Assembly: GCF_001005725.1 (NCBI RefSeq)
Contig: NZ_LBIC01000022.1
Coordinates: forward strand, 1 to 59,250
Direction: 5' to 3'
Length of the DNA stretch: 59,250 nt
Source: Sphingobium chungbukense
GTDB lineage: Bacteria; Pseudomonadota; Alphaproteobacteria; Sphingomonadales; Sphingomonadaceae
Below the pieces are notes generated by a model. The model had not been told where the DNA came from. It ran no database searches and was given only the letters and a program-made list of their open reading frames with translations. This document shows positions 44,495 to 53,698 of the stretch, piece by piece. The translations under genes and the position numbers were made by a program. Within the stretch, counting starts at the first letter, position 1. Each line of letters begins with the position of its first letter.

Positions 44495-45118
44495 ATGTTC
44501 ATGGGCACCTCAGAAGACAGGGCGTATCTACAAGCCTATAAAGCCATCCGTCAGGCACTACGCGAGCGCTATTGGCCCGAAGGCCAACATGTCTCGGTCG
44601 CCAGGTGCGCAGAAAGCTGCAAATTCAGCCCAACGCCGGTTCGTGAAGCCATGGCCCGCCTCGCGGGCGAAGGCCTGCTCGATGAGCGGCGCGGCCTTGG
44701 CTATTTCGTACCCCGGCTTGGCCCGGTGGAGTTGAGCGAGCTCTACACTGTCGCGCAGAGCACGGCGGTTTCGCTGCTGAGTGAACCGGTCGTTCTGTCC
44801 GCTAACGTCGCGGGCAATGGCGCTGAGGAAACACTGTTCGACAGCGGGACCATATTGGTGACGCTCGCTGGCCAGACCGCGAATTCACTGCTCTGCCTGA
44901 TCGCCGCCAATCTCGATGCAAGGCTGGCGCCCGTGCAACCCGCCGAAGCGACAATGTTCAACCCGACAGCTGAGTCCGCTGAGTTTCTCGCCCTTATTGC
45001 CGCGGGCGATCGGCGACTCCTCCAGCGCTTTACCAACGCCTATTACAGCCGCCGTCGCAAAGCCGCCCTTGAAATCGCGCGGCGACACGATTCCCTCGCA
45101 CGATCGGCTACACAATGA
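44495..45118 (+). CDS. GntR-family regulator at the head of the lasso peptide cluster
   Basis: The start at 44495 (MFMGTSEDRAYLQAYKAIRQ) has AAGGGA upstream; the product is 207 residues. Its winged helix is clear (GQHVSVARCAESCKFSPTPV, REAMARLAGEGLLDERRGLG). The effector domain is short and not a classical FCD or UTRA. It ends 89 bp before the first precursor gene and on the same strand, so it probably controls the lasso operon. The ligand is unknown. Confidence 0.85.
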   Translation: MFMGTSEDRAYLQAYKAIRQALRERYWPEGQHVSVARCAESCKFSPTPVREAMARLAGEGLLDERRGLGYFVPRLGPVELSELYTVAQSTAVSLLSEPVVLSANVAGNGAEETLFDSGTILVTLAGQTANSLLCLIAANLDARLAPVQPAEATMFNPTAESAEFLALIAAGDRRLLQRFTNAYYSRRRKAALEIARRHDSLARSATQ

Positions 45119-45165
45119 AAATAGTCTCAATATCATTTGAATAGCTTCGGGCCGGGGCGCCTCAT

Positions 45166-45181
45166 GAACATGCCGATGTTC
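45166..45181. promoter_or_regulatory. Inverted repeat before the first lasso precursor gene
   Basis: GAACATGCCGATGTTC has 6-bp arms around GCCG and lies 27 bp before the first precursor ATG. It might be an operator for the GntR regulator or an RNA hairpin in the leader. Evidence is only its symmetry and position. Confidence 0.4.
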
Positions 45182-45207
45182 GGCAAATCCAATGAAGGAG
45201 GTTCGTG

Positions 45208-45324
45208 ATGACCAAAGTGAAGACCATTCGCTTGCGGCGCCTCGGCAGCGTCTCCCGCGACACCAAGGCGATCGTTCAGACCGGCGAACAGGAAGAATTT
45301 CTGCCCGTCCTGTCCTACGCCTGA
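45208..45324 (+). CDS. Lasso peptide precursor A1
   Basis: This 38-residue precursor starts at an ATG preceded by AAGGAGG. The leader (20 residues) ends RLGSVSRDTK with Thr at position -2, as required by lasso B proteases. The predicted core is AIVQTGEQEEFLPVLSYA. Ala1 would form an isopeptide bond with Glu9 (9-residue ring; Glu7 is the alternative), leaving a 9-residue tail with Tyr17 as a possible plug. Ala1 and Ser1 lasso peptides are known from Caulobacter-type clusters. The gene is too short for usual gene callers. Confidence 0.85.
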   Translation: MTKVKTIRLRRLGSVSRDTKAIVQTGEQEEFLPVLSYA

Positions 45325-45331
45325 CCCCACC

Positions 45332-45369
45332 GGGAGCGGCCTTCTTTTGTGGAGGCCGCTCCTCCCTTT
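45332..45369 (+). terminator. Hairpin after precursor A1 (partial terminator)
   Basis: GGAGCGGCC (45333-45341) and GGCCGCTCC (45354-45362) form a 9-bp GC-rich stem, followed by TCCCTTTC. Its place between two precursor genes suggests it limits or protects the transcript so that peptide mRNA exceeds enzyme mRNA. Confidence 0.7.
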
Positions 45370-45448
45370 CATGAAATAGCTCGGCGCACTGTGACCTTCG
45401 CGGCTCACCGCCGGGACGATGACCTTCATACCCCCAAGGAGGTTTGTA

Positions 45449-45565
45449 ATGACCAAGCCACTGACCCTGCGCCTTCGGCGCCTAGGCAGCGTTTCGCGCG
45501 ATACCCGTGCGATCACGCAGATGGGCGAGAGCGAAGACTTCATGCCTGTCCTCTGCTGGCCCTGA
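45449..45565 (+). CDS. Lasso peptide precursor A2
   Basis: This second 38-residue precursor lies 241 bp after the first start and has CAAGGAGG upstream. The leader ends RLGSVSRDTR (Thr at -2). The predicted core is AITQMGESEDFMPVLCWP. The ring would again be Ala1-Glu9 (or Glu7), with Trp17 as a likely steric plug and a free Cys at 16. It shares the ExE(D/E)F(L/M)PVL segment with A1, so the two arose by duplication. Confidence 0.85.
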   Translation: MTKPLTLRLRRLGSVSRDTRAITQMGESEDFMPVLCWP

Positions 45566-45573
45566 CCTTCAAC

Positions 45574-45610
45574 GGGAGCGGCTCCAAATCTGACGCCGCT
45601 CCCCATTTTC
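45574..45610 (+). terminator. Hairpin after precursor A2 (partial terminator)
   Basis: GGGAGCGGC (45574-45582) and GCCGCTCCC (45595-45603) form a stem followed by CATTTTC. The arm sequence is nearly the same as in the hairpin after A1, so precursor and hairpin were duplicated together. The B gene starts 21 bases after the stem. Confidence 0.7.
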
Positions 45611-45624
45611 CTGGGCTGCTTTCC

Positions 45625-46257
45625 ATGCCACTCACCACTGCACCCCATGTTCGTGCCGCCGATGTCGGCAAAGACCTCATCCTCCTCGACCTTTCCGACG
45701 ACAGCTATCTGTGTCTGCAGGGCGCTGATGGCGAGGATGTCATTCTCGCCCTTCGCGGTGATGACCATGATCCCGGCAATCCCGTCATCCGTGAAGTGAT
45801 CGATGCAGGGCTGCTCCGCGCAGTGGACAACCATGTCCCGACCATACTCGATCCGACATGGCCGGTCGATGGCATGCCGCCGCGCGGCAACGCCCTTGCC
45901 AGCCTGACCCTCATTCCCGCTGTGATCCTGGGCCTCGTCCACTATGGGCTTCGCCGCAAGGCGCTGCTGCGCCGCCCGATCCGTACCGCTGCGAAAGTGA
46001 GGCTGGATGATGCAGGGGTCATACGTCTCGTTCAGCGTTTCAGGCAGTTGCGGATTCTGCTGCCGCGCAGTGGTCGCTGTTTTGTTCAGTCCTGGCTCCT
46101 GCTCCGCCTGCTGCGCAAGCGCGGCGTAGCGGCAGAATGGATTTTTGGCGTTCGCACCTATCCCTTCGAAGCCCATTGCTGGGTCGAATGGCAGGGGCGT
46201 GTTCTCAATGACTGGGCCGATCATGTCCGCTGGTACGACCCCATTGCCCGCTTCTGA
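45625..46257 (+). CDS. Lasso peptide B protein (RRE plus transglutaminase-like leader protease)
   Basis: The start at 45625 (MPLTTAPHVRAADVGKDLIL) gives 210 residues. The first 80 residues are a PqqD-like recognition element (LLDLSDDSYLCLQGADGEDV). The rest is the leader peptidase with Cys152 in SGRCFVQSWLLLRLLRKRGV, His184 in PFEAHCWVEW and Asp196 in RVLNDWADHV. It binds the leader and cuts it so that Ala1 is freed. Fused B proteins are normal in proteobacteria. The ribosome site is weak. Confidence 0.92.
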   Translation: MPLTTAPHVRAADVGKDLILLDLSDDSYLCLQGADGEDVILALRGDDHDPGNPVIREVIDAGLLRAVDNHVPTILDPTWPVDGMPPRGNALASLTLIPAVILGLVHYGLRRKALLRRPIRTAAKVRLDDAGVIRLVQRFRQLRILLPRSGRCFVQSWLLLRLLRKRGVAAEWIFGVRTYPFEAHCWVEWQGRVLNDWADHVRWYDPIARF

Positions 46258-48013
46258 TCCCCTGCGGTTTTGCGCACTCCTGGCGCCACCGGGTGCCTCA
46301 ACCATGGAGCGCGCTCGAACCATTGGCGGAGCGCTGCGCTCGCGCCTCCCCGACCTCATGGTGCAGGCAGACGACCCCGGCTTTTTGCTGCTGGCGGGCG
46401 CTCCGAATCCGGGATGGGCCTTGCACGCTGCGCGCGAGGGCAGAACCCAGGTACTCGGCTCCCTGTTGCCGGGAACGCTGCCGAAGGATTCGCTGCCCGC
46501 CGCGCTGGAGACCTCCACCGATCCCGTCGAAGCTATGTCCGCGATCACCCGGCTGTGCTGGGGCCGCTACGTCGCGTTCATTCACGACCCGGAACGCCAA
46601 CAGACAAGCTTGATGCGCGATCCGTCGGGGGCGCTGCGCGCCTATATCTGGAAGGTCGATGGTCTGACGCTGATCACGAGCGGCCTGCCCGACGCATTGC
46701 TCGACAGCGTAGGCGTGCGACCCGTGGTCGACTGGTCCGCGCTCGCAACACTGACGGCCTTGCCCGAACGGGTGGGAAGCCTGAGCGCGCTGACGGATGT
46801 CACCATCCCCCTGCCGGGAACTATCTATCATGTCGGCAAGGACGGCATCACCACGCAGGGCATCTGGTCTCCGACGGCGATCGCCCGCCAGGATCCGGCG
46901 CCCCTTGCCGATCTCCCGCGCGTCCTGGCGAATTGCATTGCCGGTTGGGGCAATGGCTCCAGCCCGGTTTCGATCGAACTGTCGGGTGGCCTTGATTCTT
47001 CCCTCATTCTGGGAGGCCTCGCCCGACGCAAAGACCGACCGGCGATCCACGCGCTCAATCTCGTGCCGGGCGCGACCGGAGGCGGAGAGAGCCGCTTTGC
47101 CAGCGCGGTCGCCGATCACTGGGACGTGCCCCTGGTAGAGGTCGGTATCCACCCCAGCGAGATCGACTATATGGCGCATATGGAGCGATCGCGACCAGAG
47201 CAGCCGCTCGTCTATGGTCTCGACCATATTGCCGACCAGACATCGGTGCGCTCCGCCGACCTTGTCGGCGCAACGACAATATTGAGCGGCCAGGGCGGCG
47301 ACGCGGTGCTGTTCCAGCCACGCGGTCCCCACATCGCGGCTGACCGGCTGCGCGCCAAAGGGCCTGGGCCGACCTATTGGCGCCTGCTCGCTGAGAGCGC
47401 CGCATCGACCAACCGATCCATCTGGTCGTCGCTCTGGCGATCGCTGCGCCCACTCCCCATGCGCGCGGCCGCCAATTTCCAGCCGGCTTTGGCCGGAGCG
47501 CTGCTGCGTGCCCAGTTGGAAGCAGGTCTGCCGCTCCATCCCTGGATGGAGGAGGCGAAGCGACTGCCGCCAGGCAAGCGGCTGCAGATCGCCATGCTCT
47601 CCAACTGCCAGATATTCCACGCACCGACGCTGACGTCCGCTGGCCTTCGGCTCGCCCATCCCATGCTGTCGCAACCGGTGGTCGAGCATTGCCTTCGCGT
47701 GCCGACATGGGAGCTGGTTCCCGACGAGCGCGACCGGGGCGGCGCGCGCGACGTCTTGGCAGACTGGCTGCCGCCAGCGGTGCGCGAGCGTCGTACAAAG
47801 GGTGAGGCCACCGGCTTCTACAGCCGGGCCATCGCTCTTCAGCTCGACCGCCTGGGGCCGCTTCTGCGCGAGGGTCATCTGGTGCGGCAAAATATTATCG
47901 ACCGCGCAGCGCTGGAGCCAATGCTGAACGGTGAAGCGCTGCTCTGGCGCGGTGATCATTCGCTGCTCGCAACGCTGGTGGCGATGGAATTGTGGGCGCA
48001 GCGCTGGGCTTGA
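46208..48013 (+). CDS. Lasso peptide C protein (asparagine synthetase-like macrolactam synthetase)
   Basis: I choose 46208 (MTGPIMSAGTTPLPASDPLR) because AGGGGCG lies upstream; it overlaps the B gene by 50 bases. The 601-residue product has an N-terminal glutamine-hydrolase-like domain without a catalytic Cys2 and a C-terminal synthetase domain with PP-loop SGGLDSS (259-265). It activates the acidic ring residue with ATP and joins it to the N-terminus. There is no separate ABC transporter gene in the cluster. Confidence 0.92.
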   Translation: MTGPIMSAGTTPLPASDPLRFCALLAPPGASTMERARTIGGALRSRLPDLMVQADDPGFLLLAGAPNPGWALHAAREGRTQVLGSLLPGTLPKDSLPAALETSTDPVEAMSAITRLCWGRYVAFIHDPERQQTSLMRDPSGALRAYIWKVDGLTLITSGLPDALLDSVGVRPVVDWSALATLTALPERVGSLSALTDVTIPLPGTIYHVGKDGITTQGIWSPTAIARQDPAPLADLPRVLANCIAGWGNGSSPVSIELSGGLDSSLILGGLARRKDRPAIHALNLVPGATGGGESRFASAVADHWDVPLVEVGIHPSEIDYMAHMERSRPEQPLVYGLDHIADQTSVRSADLVGATTILSGQGGDAVLFQPRGPHIAADRLRAKGPGPTYWRLLAESAASTNRSIWSSLWRSLRPLPMRAAANFQPALAGALLRAQLEAGLPLHPWMEEAKRLPPGKRLQIAMLSNCQIFHAPTLTSAGLRLAHPMLSQPVVEHCLRVPTWELVPDERDRGGARDVLADWLPPAVRERRTKGEATGFYSRAIALQLDRLGPLLREGHLVRQNIIDRAALEPMLNGEALLWRGDHSLLATLVAMELWAQRWA

Positions 48014-50423
48014 GGCTTCCTCCGACCGCCAGCCGATCGCCAAGCCAAGCGGCAATGTGCTGCCACATGTCGCGGATATTGCCGGGGCTGCGAAGGTTAT
48101 GCGCTTCGCCCCAATAGCGCAGCAAGGTCACGTCGCGGCCGCGACGGTGCAACTGCGTGAACATCCGCTCGGAATTGATGGCGAGTACCGGATCGATATC
48201 ACCGTGGATAAGCAGCACCGGATCGCTGATCGCATCGGCCTGATAATAGGGACTGCTCAACCGATAGCGTTCTGGCGCTGCCTGCGGCCCTGTCTGCATG
48301 CTCCCCTGCCCGCCCTCCGCCCAACCAAAGCCGACCGTCAGCGGAAACCCCTCCTCAAGTGCAACCCGGTCGGCCGGCGACAGCGCGCCATGCTGAATCG
48401 CAAGGTCAGAAGGTGCCGCGCTCGCGATATAGGCGCGGAAGCGATGACTTTGGGTGGCGATCTTGAGGCTGGTGTAACCACCGAAGCTATGGCCGTAGAC
48501 TGCCACCCGCTCACTATCGATTAAGCCGGTCGCAATGGCCCGATCTACCGCCTGCTCAACCTGCGTGCCAAGGGTCGCACCTCGGTCCATGCCATCCCGC
48601 GCATCGACAAGGCTGGGCATCAGCACGGCGTAGCCAAGGCTCGTGAGCAGCAATGGATTGACTGACGCGGCGACCATGTCGGGCGCAACGGCCGGTCGAC
48701 GATCCATGGTGAAGGTCATCCCAGGATAGGGCACGACAATGAGCGGTAATGGCTTGCTCCTATTTCCTGCTGGACGGATCAGCCAATCCGTAAGGCCCGT
48801 AGCGGGGTTGGTCAGCGGCCGCATGTCAGGCAGATCGACATCTGCCAGATGGGCGTTGGTCCGATCGATCTCGCGAATGCCGGCCGGCCCCGAGGCCATG
48901 AGCCGGCCGACACCGCAGGCATCGCGCGTGATCAAAAGCGCGATACCTGCACGCCTGCTGCCGAAAAGCAGGCGCGTGATCGGATCGGTTGTGTGATCAG
49001 TCGTTCGATTGGCCCAGCCTAGCCAACGAAGCTGCGCCTGCGCACCCTGCGGGATGACAATGGGGGCATCGTCGCTAATGGCAGTAATCGAACGATGGTT
49101 GGCGCGAATGCCGATATCGAAGCTTTCGCTCGTCGATCGCGGCATGCTGATCGGCCCACCTTTTATGATCCTCCTGGAATTTCCAGTGCGGTCCATCGTC
49201 CATAGTCCATCAGGGCAGGCGAGGAGCAGTCGGGCGCTCCCCGCCTGCAGCAATGGTGGCTGACAGGGCAGCCGCTCCAGAGCTTTGTTGATGGAGGCTG
49301 CGGCACGCGGAGCACTCCAGCGGCTCGATCTCCCGCCCCGCTGGCCAAAGACGAGTGGAACTTCGCCCCACCAGCCCGCGCGCACCAAACGCACGCCGCT
49401 GTCGTCGGGCGGCAGGAAGGGGGTCACGTCGTCGAAAGCTGCACGAATGCGGCCAGTCCGCGCGTCAAACAGACGTAGCTCGCCTGCCGCCCAATCTTGG
49501 CCGGGCGCTCGCGCAAAGAACATCAGCCGGTCGCTCCTCGGTGCCCATTCGAGGAAACCCGGCTGGATGTCGCAGCCGATGCAGGCCTCCCGTTCCAATC
49601 CGCCCTTAGTGCGCAGGACCGACAGTCGATATTGCCGGTTCTGGTCACTCGACCGAACCGGGACGTTCAAAGGGATGACCGGCTCCGGTCCCTCGCGGAG
49701 CAGCGCGATCGAGGCGCCGTCAGGAGAAATGGCGACATCCGCAATCGGTCCATCGCCAAGCTGGGTGGTCTGTCCGGTTTCGACATCGATCATGAGAAGT
49801 CGACGCTGCGGAAGCGGCGCAGCCTCGCCTGTGCCGCCAACGACTGAGACACCGGGCTCCTGCCCCCGTGCCGTGCGCGCCCAGAGAGGGATGACCTCGG
49901 CCTGATAGCGGCTACCCGTCGCGAACGGCCACGGCAGCGCCGGACTGTCCGCTGCAACCAACAACAGGCGCTGATCGTCCAGCCAGTCTGGTGCCGGATG
50001 CAACAGTGAGGTCACGGGATGCTGCAGGAGCCAGCGCACCTCCCGCGTCGCCATATCGACGATCCCGAGCGAGAGCATCTCGTCCTTCAGCCTGAAAACC
50101 GCTAGGCGCTTGGCCGAAGGCGACAGGCTTGCGATCCAATAGCCCGCGCCATCATCCTGCGAAAAAAGCGGTTCAAGACGCCCGCCATGCTGAAGGTCGA
50201 GACGCATCACGACCCCCAGCCCCCGCCGGGTAAAGCCGTCATAGCGGTAGCTCGCGGCGCTGTCATAGCGGCGATAGCGATCGATCACCACCCATCGGCC
50301 GTCGGGATCGATGAGCGCCTGGCCGTAGCTTTCGACGCGCAGCATATCGTCCACGCCATAGGGGCGTGCGTCGGCGATGCCGGCCATCGCCAGGCATAGC
50401 GCCGCCAGCCATGGGAAACGCAT
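47895..50423 (-). CDS. Lasso peptide isopeptidase (AtxE-like, S9 prolyl-oligopeptidase family)
   Basis: The 842-residue product has a signal peptide (WLAALCLAMAGIADA), a beta-propeller half, and an alpha/beta-hydrolase half with Ser646 in GHSFGG, Asp744 in HGDIDPV and His775 in GEAHNL. AtxE-type enzymes open the isopeptide bond of threaded lasso peptides. About 44 residues after AAWLGDRL have no counterpart in the fold and are encoded opposite the end of the C gene (119-bp overlap). It is the last gene of the leftward receptor operon. Confidence 0.9.
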   Translation of the reverse strand: MRFPWLAALCLAMAGIADARPYGVDDMLRVESYGQALIDPDGRWVVIDRYRRYDSAASYRYDGFTRRGLGVVMRLDLQHGGRLEPLFSQDDGAGYWIASLSPSAKRLAVFRLKDEMLSLGIVDMATREVRWLLQHPVTSLLHPAPDWLDDQRLLLVAADSPALPWPFATGSRYQAEVIPLWARTARGQEPGVSVVGGTGEAAPLPQRRLLMIDVETGQTTQLGDGPIADVAISPDGASIALLREGPEPVIPLNVPVRSSDQNRQYRLSVLRTKGGLEREACIGCDIQPGFLEWAPRSDRLMFFARAPGQDWAAGELRLFDARTGRIRAAFDDVTPFLPPDDSGVRLVRAGWWGEVPLVFGQRGGRSSRWSAPRAAASINKALERLPCQPPLLQAGSARLLLACPDGLWTMDRTGNSRRIIKGGPISMPRSTSESFDIGIRANHRSITAISDDAPIVIPQGAQAQLRWLGWANRTTDHTTDPITRLLFGSRRAGIALLITRDACGVGRLMASGPAGIREIDRTNAHLADVDLPDMRPLTNPATGLTDWLIRPAGNRSKPLPLIVVPYPGMTFTMDRRPAVAPDMVAASVNPLLLTSLGYAVLMPSLVDARDGMDRGATLGTQVEQAVDRAIATGLIDSERVAVYGHSFGGYTSLKIATQSHRFRAYIASAAPSDLAIQHGALSPADRVALEEGFPLTVGFGWAEGGQGSMQTGPQAAPERYRLSSPYYQADAISDPVLLIHGDIDPVLAINSERMFTQLHRRGRDVTLLRYWGEAHNLRSPGNIRDMWQHIAAWLGDRLAVGGSLKPSAAPTIPSPPALRAANDHRARAALHRSALAPALRGR

Positions 50424-50479
50424 GTCACGGATTCCTGATTGGTGGGGTCTGAGCGAAGCGGCGGCCTAGCCGCGCGGCG

Positions 50480-53400
50480 CTACCATCGTTTTTTCACCTG
50501 CATCGATACGAAGCGGCCCAGCACATCGGCATTGGCCGGGTCGTAGGCAAAGCCCAAATTGCGGTCGACAAAGGGCGGATCGCTATCGAAGAGATTCTGC
50601 ACGGTGACAGCCAGGCTCAGCCCCTTGCGCCAACCCTCCGCTGTTCGCGGTTCATAGCGCAATTGCAGGTCGACGCCGTTCCACGACGAGATCGGACGCG
50701 CGGGCGCACTGATGTTGTCAGTGTAGGGACCAACATGGTTGAGCGAAAGCGTTGCCCCGACGTCGCCTCGCGCCCAATCGAGAGTGCCGCGCAGGCGGAA
50801 GTCTACGGGATTGCCCAACGTCCCTACTCGCTCGATCATGGGTGAAGCAGGCGTGAGCTGATCCTTATAATCAATGAGGATCATGCTGTTGACCGAGATG
50901 TTCAGCCGGTTCGAACCCAGGGTGAGGCTCTGACGCATCTGGATATCGACCCCGCGCACATCCACCCGGGCGGAGTTGACATAGCGCCCGTCGAGGATCG
51001 CGCGGAAGGATTCCGGGGCGAAGGTCGTCGGCACGCTCGACCCTGGCACCGCGAGCAGTTCCCGCACGCGAGCCAGATCGGCGGCGTTATGCGCGGGATC
51101 GATCAGAGTTACATAGGGCGCATAGATGGGGTTGGTGAGCGCCTGGAGAATATTCTCGGTGACCGGCTGTCCGATCCGGTTGGAGAAGCGCGTCTGGAAA
51201 TAGCTGGCCTCCAAGCCAAAGCCCGGCACAGCCTTGGGCTGGACCCTGAAGCCGACAGTCAGCGATTTGGCCTTTTCTGGTTCGAGACTGCGATTGCCGC
51301 CGCGTTGGGTGAGGACCGGCAGGTTGCCACCACCCGTGGTCGGGAGCTGGGTGTAGGAGACGCGGAACGGGTCGAAAATCTCTGGGAGCGCAGGCGCGCG
51401 GAACGACGTTCCCCAGCTTCCCCGTAGCTGCAATCCTTGCGCCGGCTCCCACACCAACCCAATCTTGGGATTGGTGGTCGAACCGAAATCGGAATAGCGC
51501 TCATGGCGGACCGCGACCGACAGGTCGAGGCGCTCAACACCGGGGCGCGCATTGCCCGGGCCGACCATCGGCACGGCCAGTTCGCCAAATACGGCAACGA
51601 TCGTCCGGTTCGCCTTCGGCGTCACCGGCGCGGGCGGCGTGACGCCCGAGGCGAAGGTCTGGACCGAGCGGGAGAAATGCTCCTCGCGCGCCTGCGTCCC
51701 GAAGGCGAGCTTCAGCGGCCCGCCGGGTAGGTCGAAAAGCGTGCCGTCGGCGATCATGCTGCCATTCAGCAATTCGCTGCTGTAGCGCTGGCGGATGAAG
51801 CCGCTGCCGATAAAATCGATGATGGCGGCGCTGTTGCTGCTGCCATCACCGAAAGGATTGAAATAGCCGTCGCGCGCCGCGCTATAGGCGGTTAGCGGAT
51901 TATCGGCGGTGAGGCCCAGCGCTTCATTGAGCGCGCTGCTGTTGAGCAGATGATCGCTCAGCTGCCGATCAACCTGACGGGCGTGCGACATATAGGCGTC
52001 GACCTGCCAGTCGCCGCCCAGTTCCGCCCGGACGCCCGCTGTCACCGAATGGCTGCGCACCCGGCCACTGGTGAGGATCGGGCCGATATCCCTGCCAAAA
52101 TCATAGGCGATCGCCACTGACGAACCGCCGGTGGGCGAAACGAACCAGGGATTGGCGCGGGTCACGCTCATGATGGTGAGCGACGGCTGCGATTTCGCAT
52201 CGAACTTGCGATCGGAATAGCGGCCTTCGGCATAAAAGGTGAGGCCGGCGGTCAGTTCCTGTTCCCCGCTCACGAACAGGCTGTGCCTGTCCTGCTTCGA
52301 GAGCAGGTCGACATGGGCGCGCGGACTGGAAAGACTGGCGCCGGGTAGGAAGTCGCTGGGCTCAAGATCCGTGCCATCCTGTCCGTCGGGAATGGCATAG
52401 GCAGGGACATAGGTGCGGCTCACGGGGTCTAGCACCACAACGGTGCCGGGAGCCGAGAAATATTGGCGGTAGTCATGGCCGCCGAGCTGCCGCAGGTCGG
52501 CTGAGCGCGTATATTTGCGCGCCGATCCAGGGAGGCGACCGCGATGCTGGTATTCATAGGCCGCAAGGATATGACCGGTCGCCCAGCGGGCACCCACCAC
52601 CTGTCCGGCGATGATGTCCTCACTGCCGCCTCGCGTCACCGTGCCGAGGCGCAGCCGACTCTCAGCCCCTTCGAAATCCTTGCGCAACAGGATGTTGACC
52701 ACGCCGCCGATCGCGTCCGAGCCGTAAAGAGCCGACGCGCCATCAGCCAAAACCTCGACCCGCTCGACCGCAACTGCAGGAATGCTGGAGAGATCGGTGA
52801 AATCGCCCTTCCCGCCCGCGCCCGCGGTCCGGCGGCCATTGACCAGGGTCAAAGTTGCGTCTGAGCCTAAACCGCGCAGATTGATGCTCGCCCCAAGACC
52901 GGGGTTGATGCTGACGCGGTCCGAGCCGGTAAGGCTGGTATCCTCATTGGCCATGCCGCCGAAATTCTGCGGCAGCAGCGCCAGCGCCTCTGCAACCGTA
53001 CCCGCGCCGGAGCGGGCGATGTCGGTGGCCGTCATGCTGATCACCGGCGATGAGGGCGGCGCTGCCGAGCGGATATTTGTGCCGGTAACGACAATCCCAG
53101 CTGCTGCCATGTCCGGCGCGCGAACCGGCTTCGGCCGAGGCGCGATTGCCTGGGGTAGACGCTGGGGGACCGGTCGATGCTGGGACTGACCCTGTCCTTG
53201 CGGCGATGGCGCCCCGCGCGGCGAGAGCACATAGACATTGCGGCCCTGATGGCTGACGGTGATCGGATAGCCGCCGATCAGCTTGTGCAGCGCCTTGTCG
53301 GCATCCATCGATCCCACGACCGAGCTGGTGCGACGGCCCTCTACCAACTGGCTACGATACAGAATCTGGCGGCCCGTCAGCACCATGTACCGCTGCAACG

Positions 53401-53578
53401 CCTGATCGAGCGAACCCGCCGCGATGTCGAAACGCGGATGCACCTCCTGCGCATAGGCCGCCGGTGCCATCGCGGGAACGCTCGCCAACGCCCAGGCCGC
53501 ACACAGGAGTAGGCCGCGACGCTGTGCAGACCTTGCCCGTTTCGGCGAATCCATACGATGGACGTTCCTGGCTGTCAT
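50480..53578 (-). CDS. TonB-dependent receptor with STN signalling domain (lasso peptide uptake)
   Basis: The 1032-residue product has a signal peptide ending at AAYA, an STN domain (about 48-115, FDIAAGSLDQALQRYMVLTG), a plug (VVTGTNIRSAAPPSSPVISM) and a beta-barrel ending in the aromatic Trp of MQVKKRW. The STN domain contacts an anti-sigma factor, here the FecR encoded upstream. Sphingomonad and Caulobacter lasso clusters usually include such receptors to bring back the peptide. A GGGAAGGGA-type site precedes the start. Confidence 0.92.
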   Translation of the reverse strand: MTARNVHRMDSPKRARSAQRRGLLLCAAWALASVPAMAPAAYAQEVHPRFDIAAGSLDQALQRYMVLTGRQILYRSQLVEGRRTSSVVGSMDADKALHKLIGGYPITVSHQGRNVYVLSPRGAPSPQGQGQSQHRPVPQRLPQAIAPRPKPVRAPDMAAAGIVVTGTNIRSAAPPSSPVISMTATDIARSGAGTVAEALALLPQNFGGMANEDTSLTGSDRVSINPGLGASINLRGLGSDATLTLVNGRRTAGAGGKGDFTDLSSIPAVAVERVEVLADGASALYGSDAIGGVVNILLRKDFEGAESRLRLGTVTRGGSEDIIAGQVVGARWATGHILAAYEYQHRGRLPGSARKYTRSADLRQLGGHDYRQYFSAPGTVVVLDPVSRTYVPAYAIPDGQDGTDLEPSDFLPGASLSSPRAHVDLLSKQDRHSLFVSGEQELTAGLTFYAEGRYSDRKFDAKSQPSLTIMSVTRANPWFVSPTGGSSVAIAYDFGRDIGPILTSGRVRSHSVTAGVRAELGGDWQVDAYMSHARQVDRQLSDHLLNSSALNEALGLTADNPLTAYSAARDGYFNPFGDGSSNSAAIIDFIGSGFIRQRYSSELLNGSMIADGTLFDLPGGPLKLAFGTQAREEHFSRSVQTFASGVTPPAPVTPKANRTIVAVFGELAVPMVGPGNARPGVERLDLSVAVRHERYSDFGSTTNPKIGLVWEPAQGLQLRGSWGTSFRAPALPEIFDPFRVSYTQLPTTGGGNLPVLTQRGGNRSLEPEKAKSLTVGFRVQPKAVPGFGLEASYFQTRFSNRIGQPVTENILQALTNPIYAPYVTLIDPAHNAADLARVRELLAVPGSSVPTTFAPESFRAILDGRYVNSARVDVRGVDIQMRQSLTLGSNRLNISVNSMILIDYKDQLTPASPMIERVGTLGNPVDFRLRGTLDWARGDVGATLSLNHVGPYTDNISAPARPISSWNGVDLQLRYEPRTAEGWRKGLSLAVTVQNLFDSDPPFVDRNLGFAYDPANADVLGRFVSMQVKKRW

Positions 53579-53698
53579 GGTTTCCCTTCCCCTGCTGGTC
53601 CGGCGGACCGAGGAGCGGGTCTCCCGCCTTCCCCTGTCGCCTAATTCTGTAACGTAGAGGAACGGGGGTAACCCTGGACGATATGTGAAATTTTTAAA

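Noticed and set aside
45208..45565. Alternative core peptides starting at Gly (GEQEEFLPVLSYA and GESEDFMPVLCWP)
   Set aside because: These would place no acidic residue at position 7-9 and would not have Thr at -2. The Ala1 reading satisfies both rules in both precursors.
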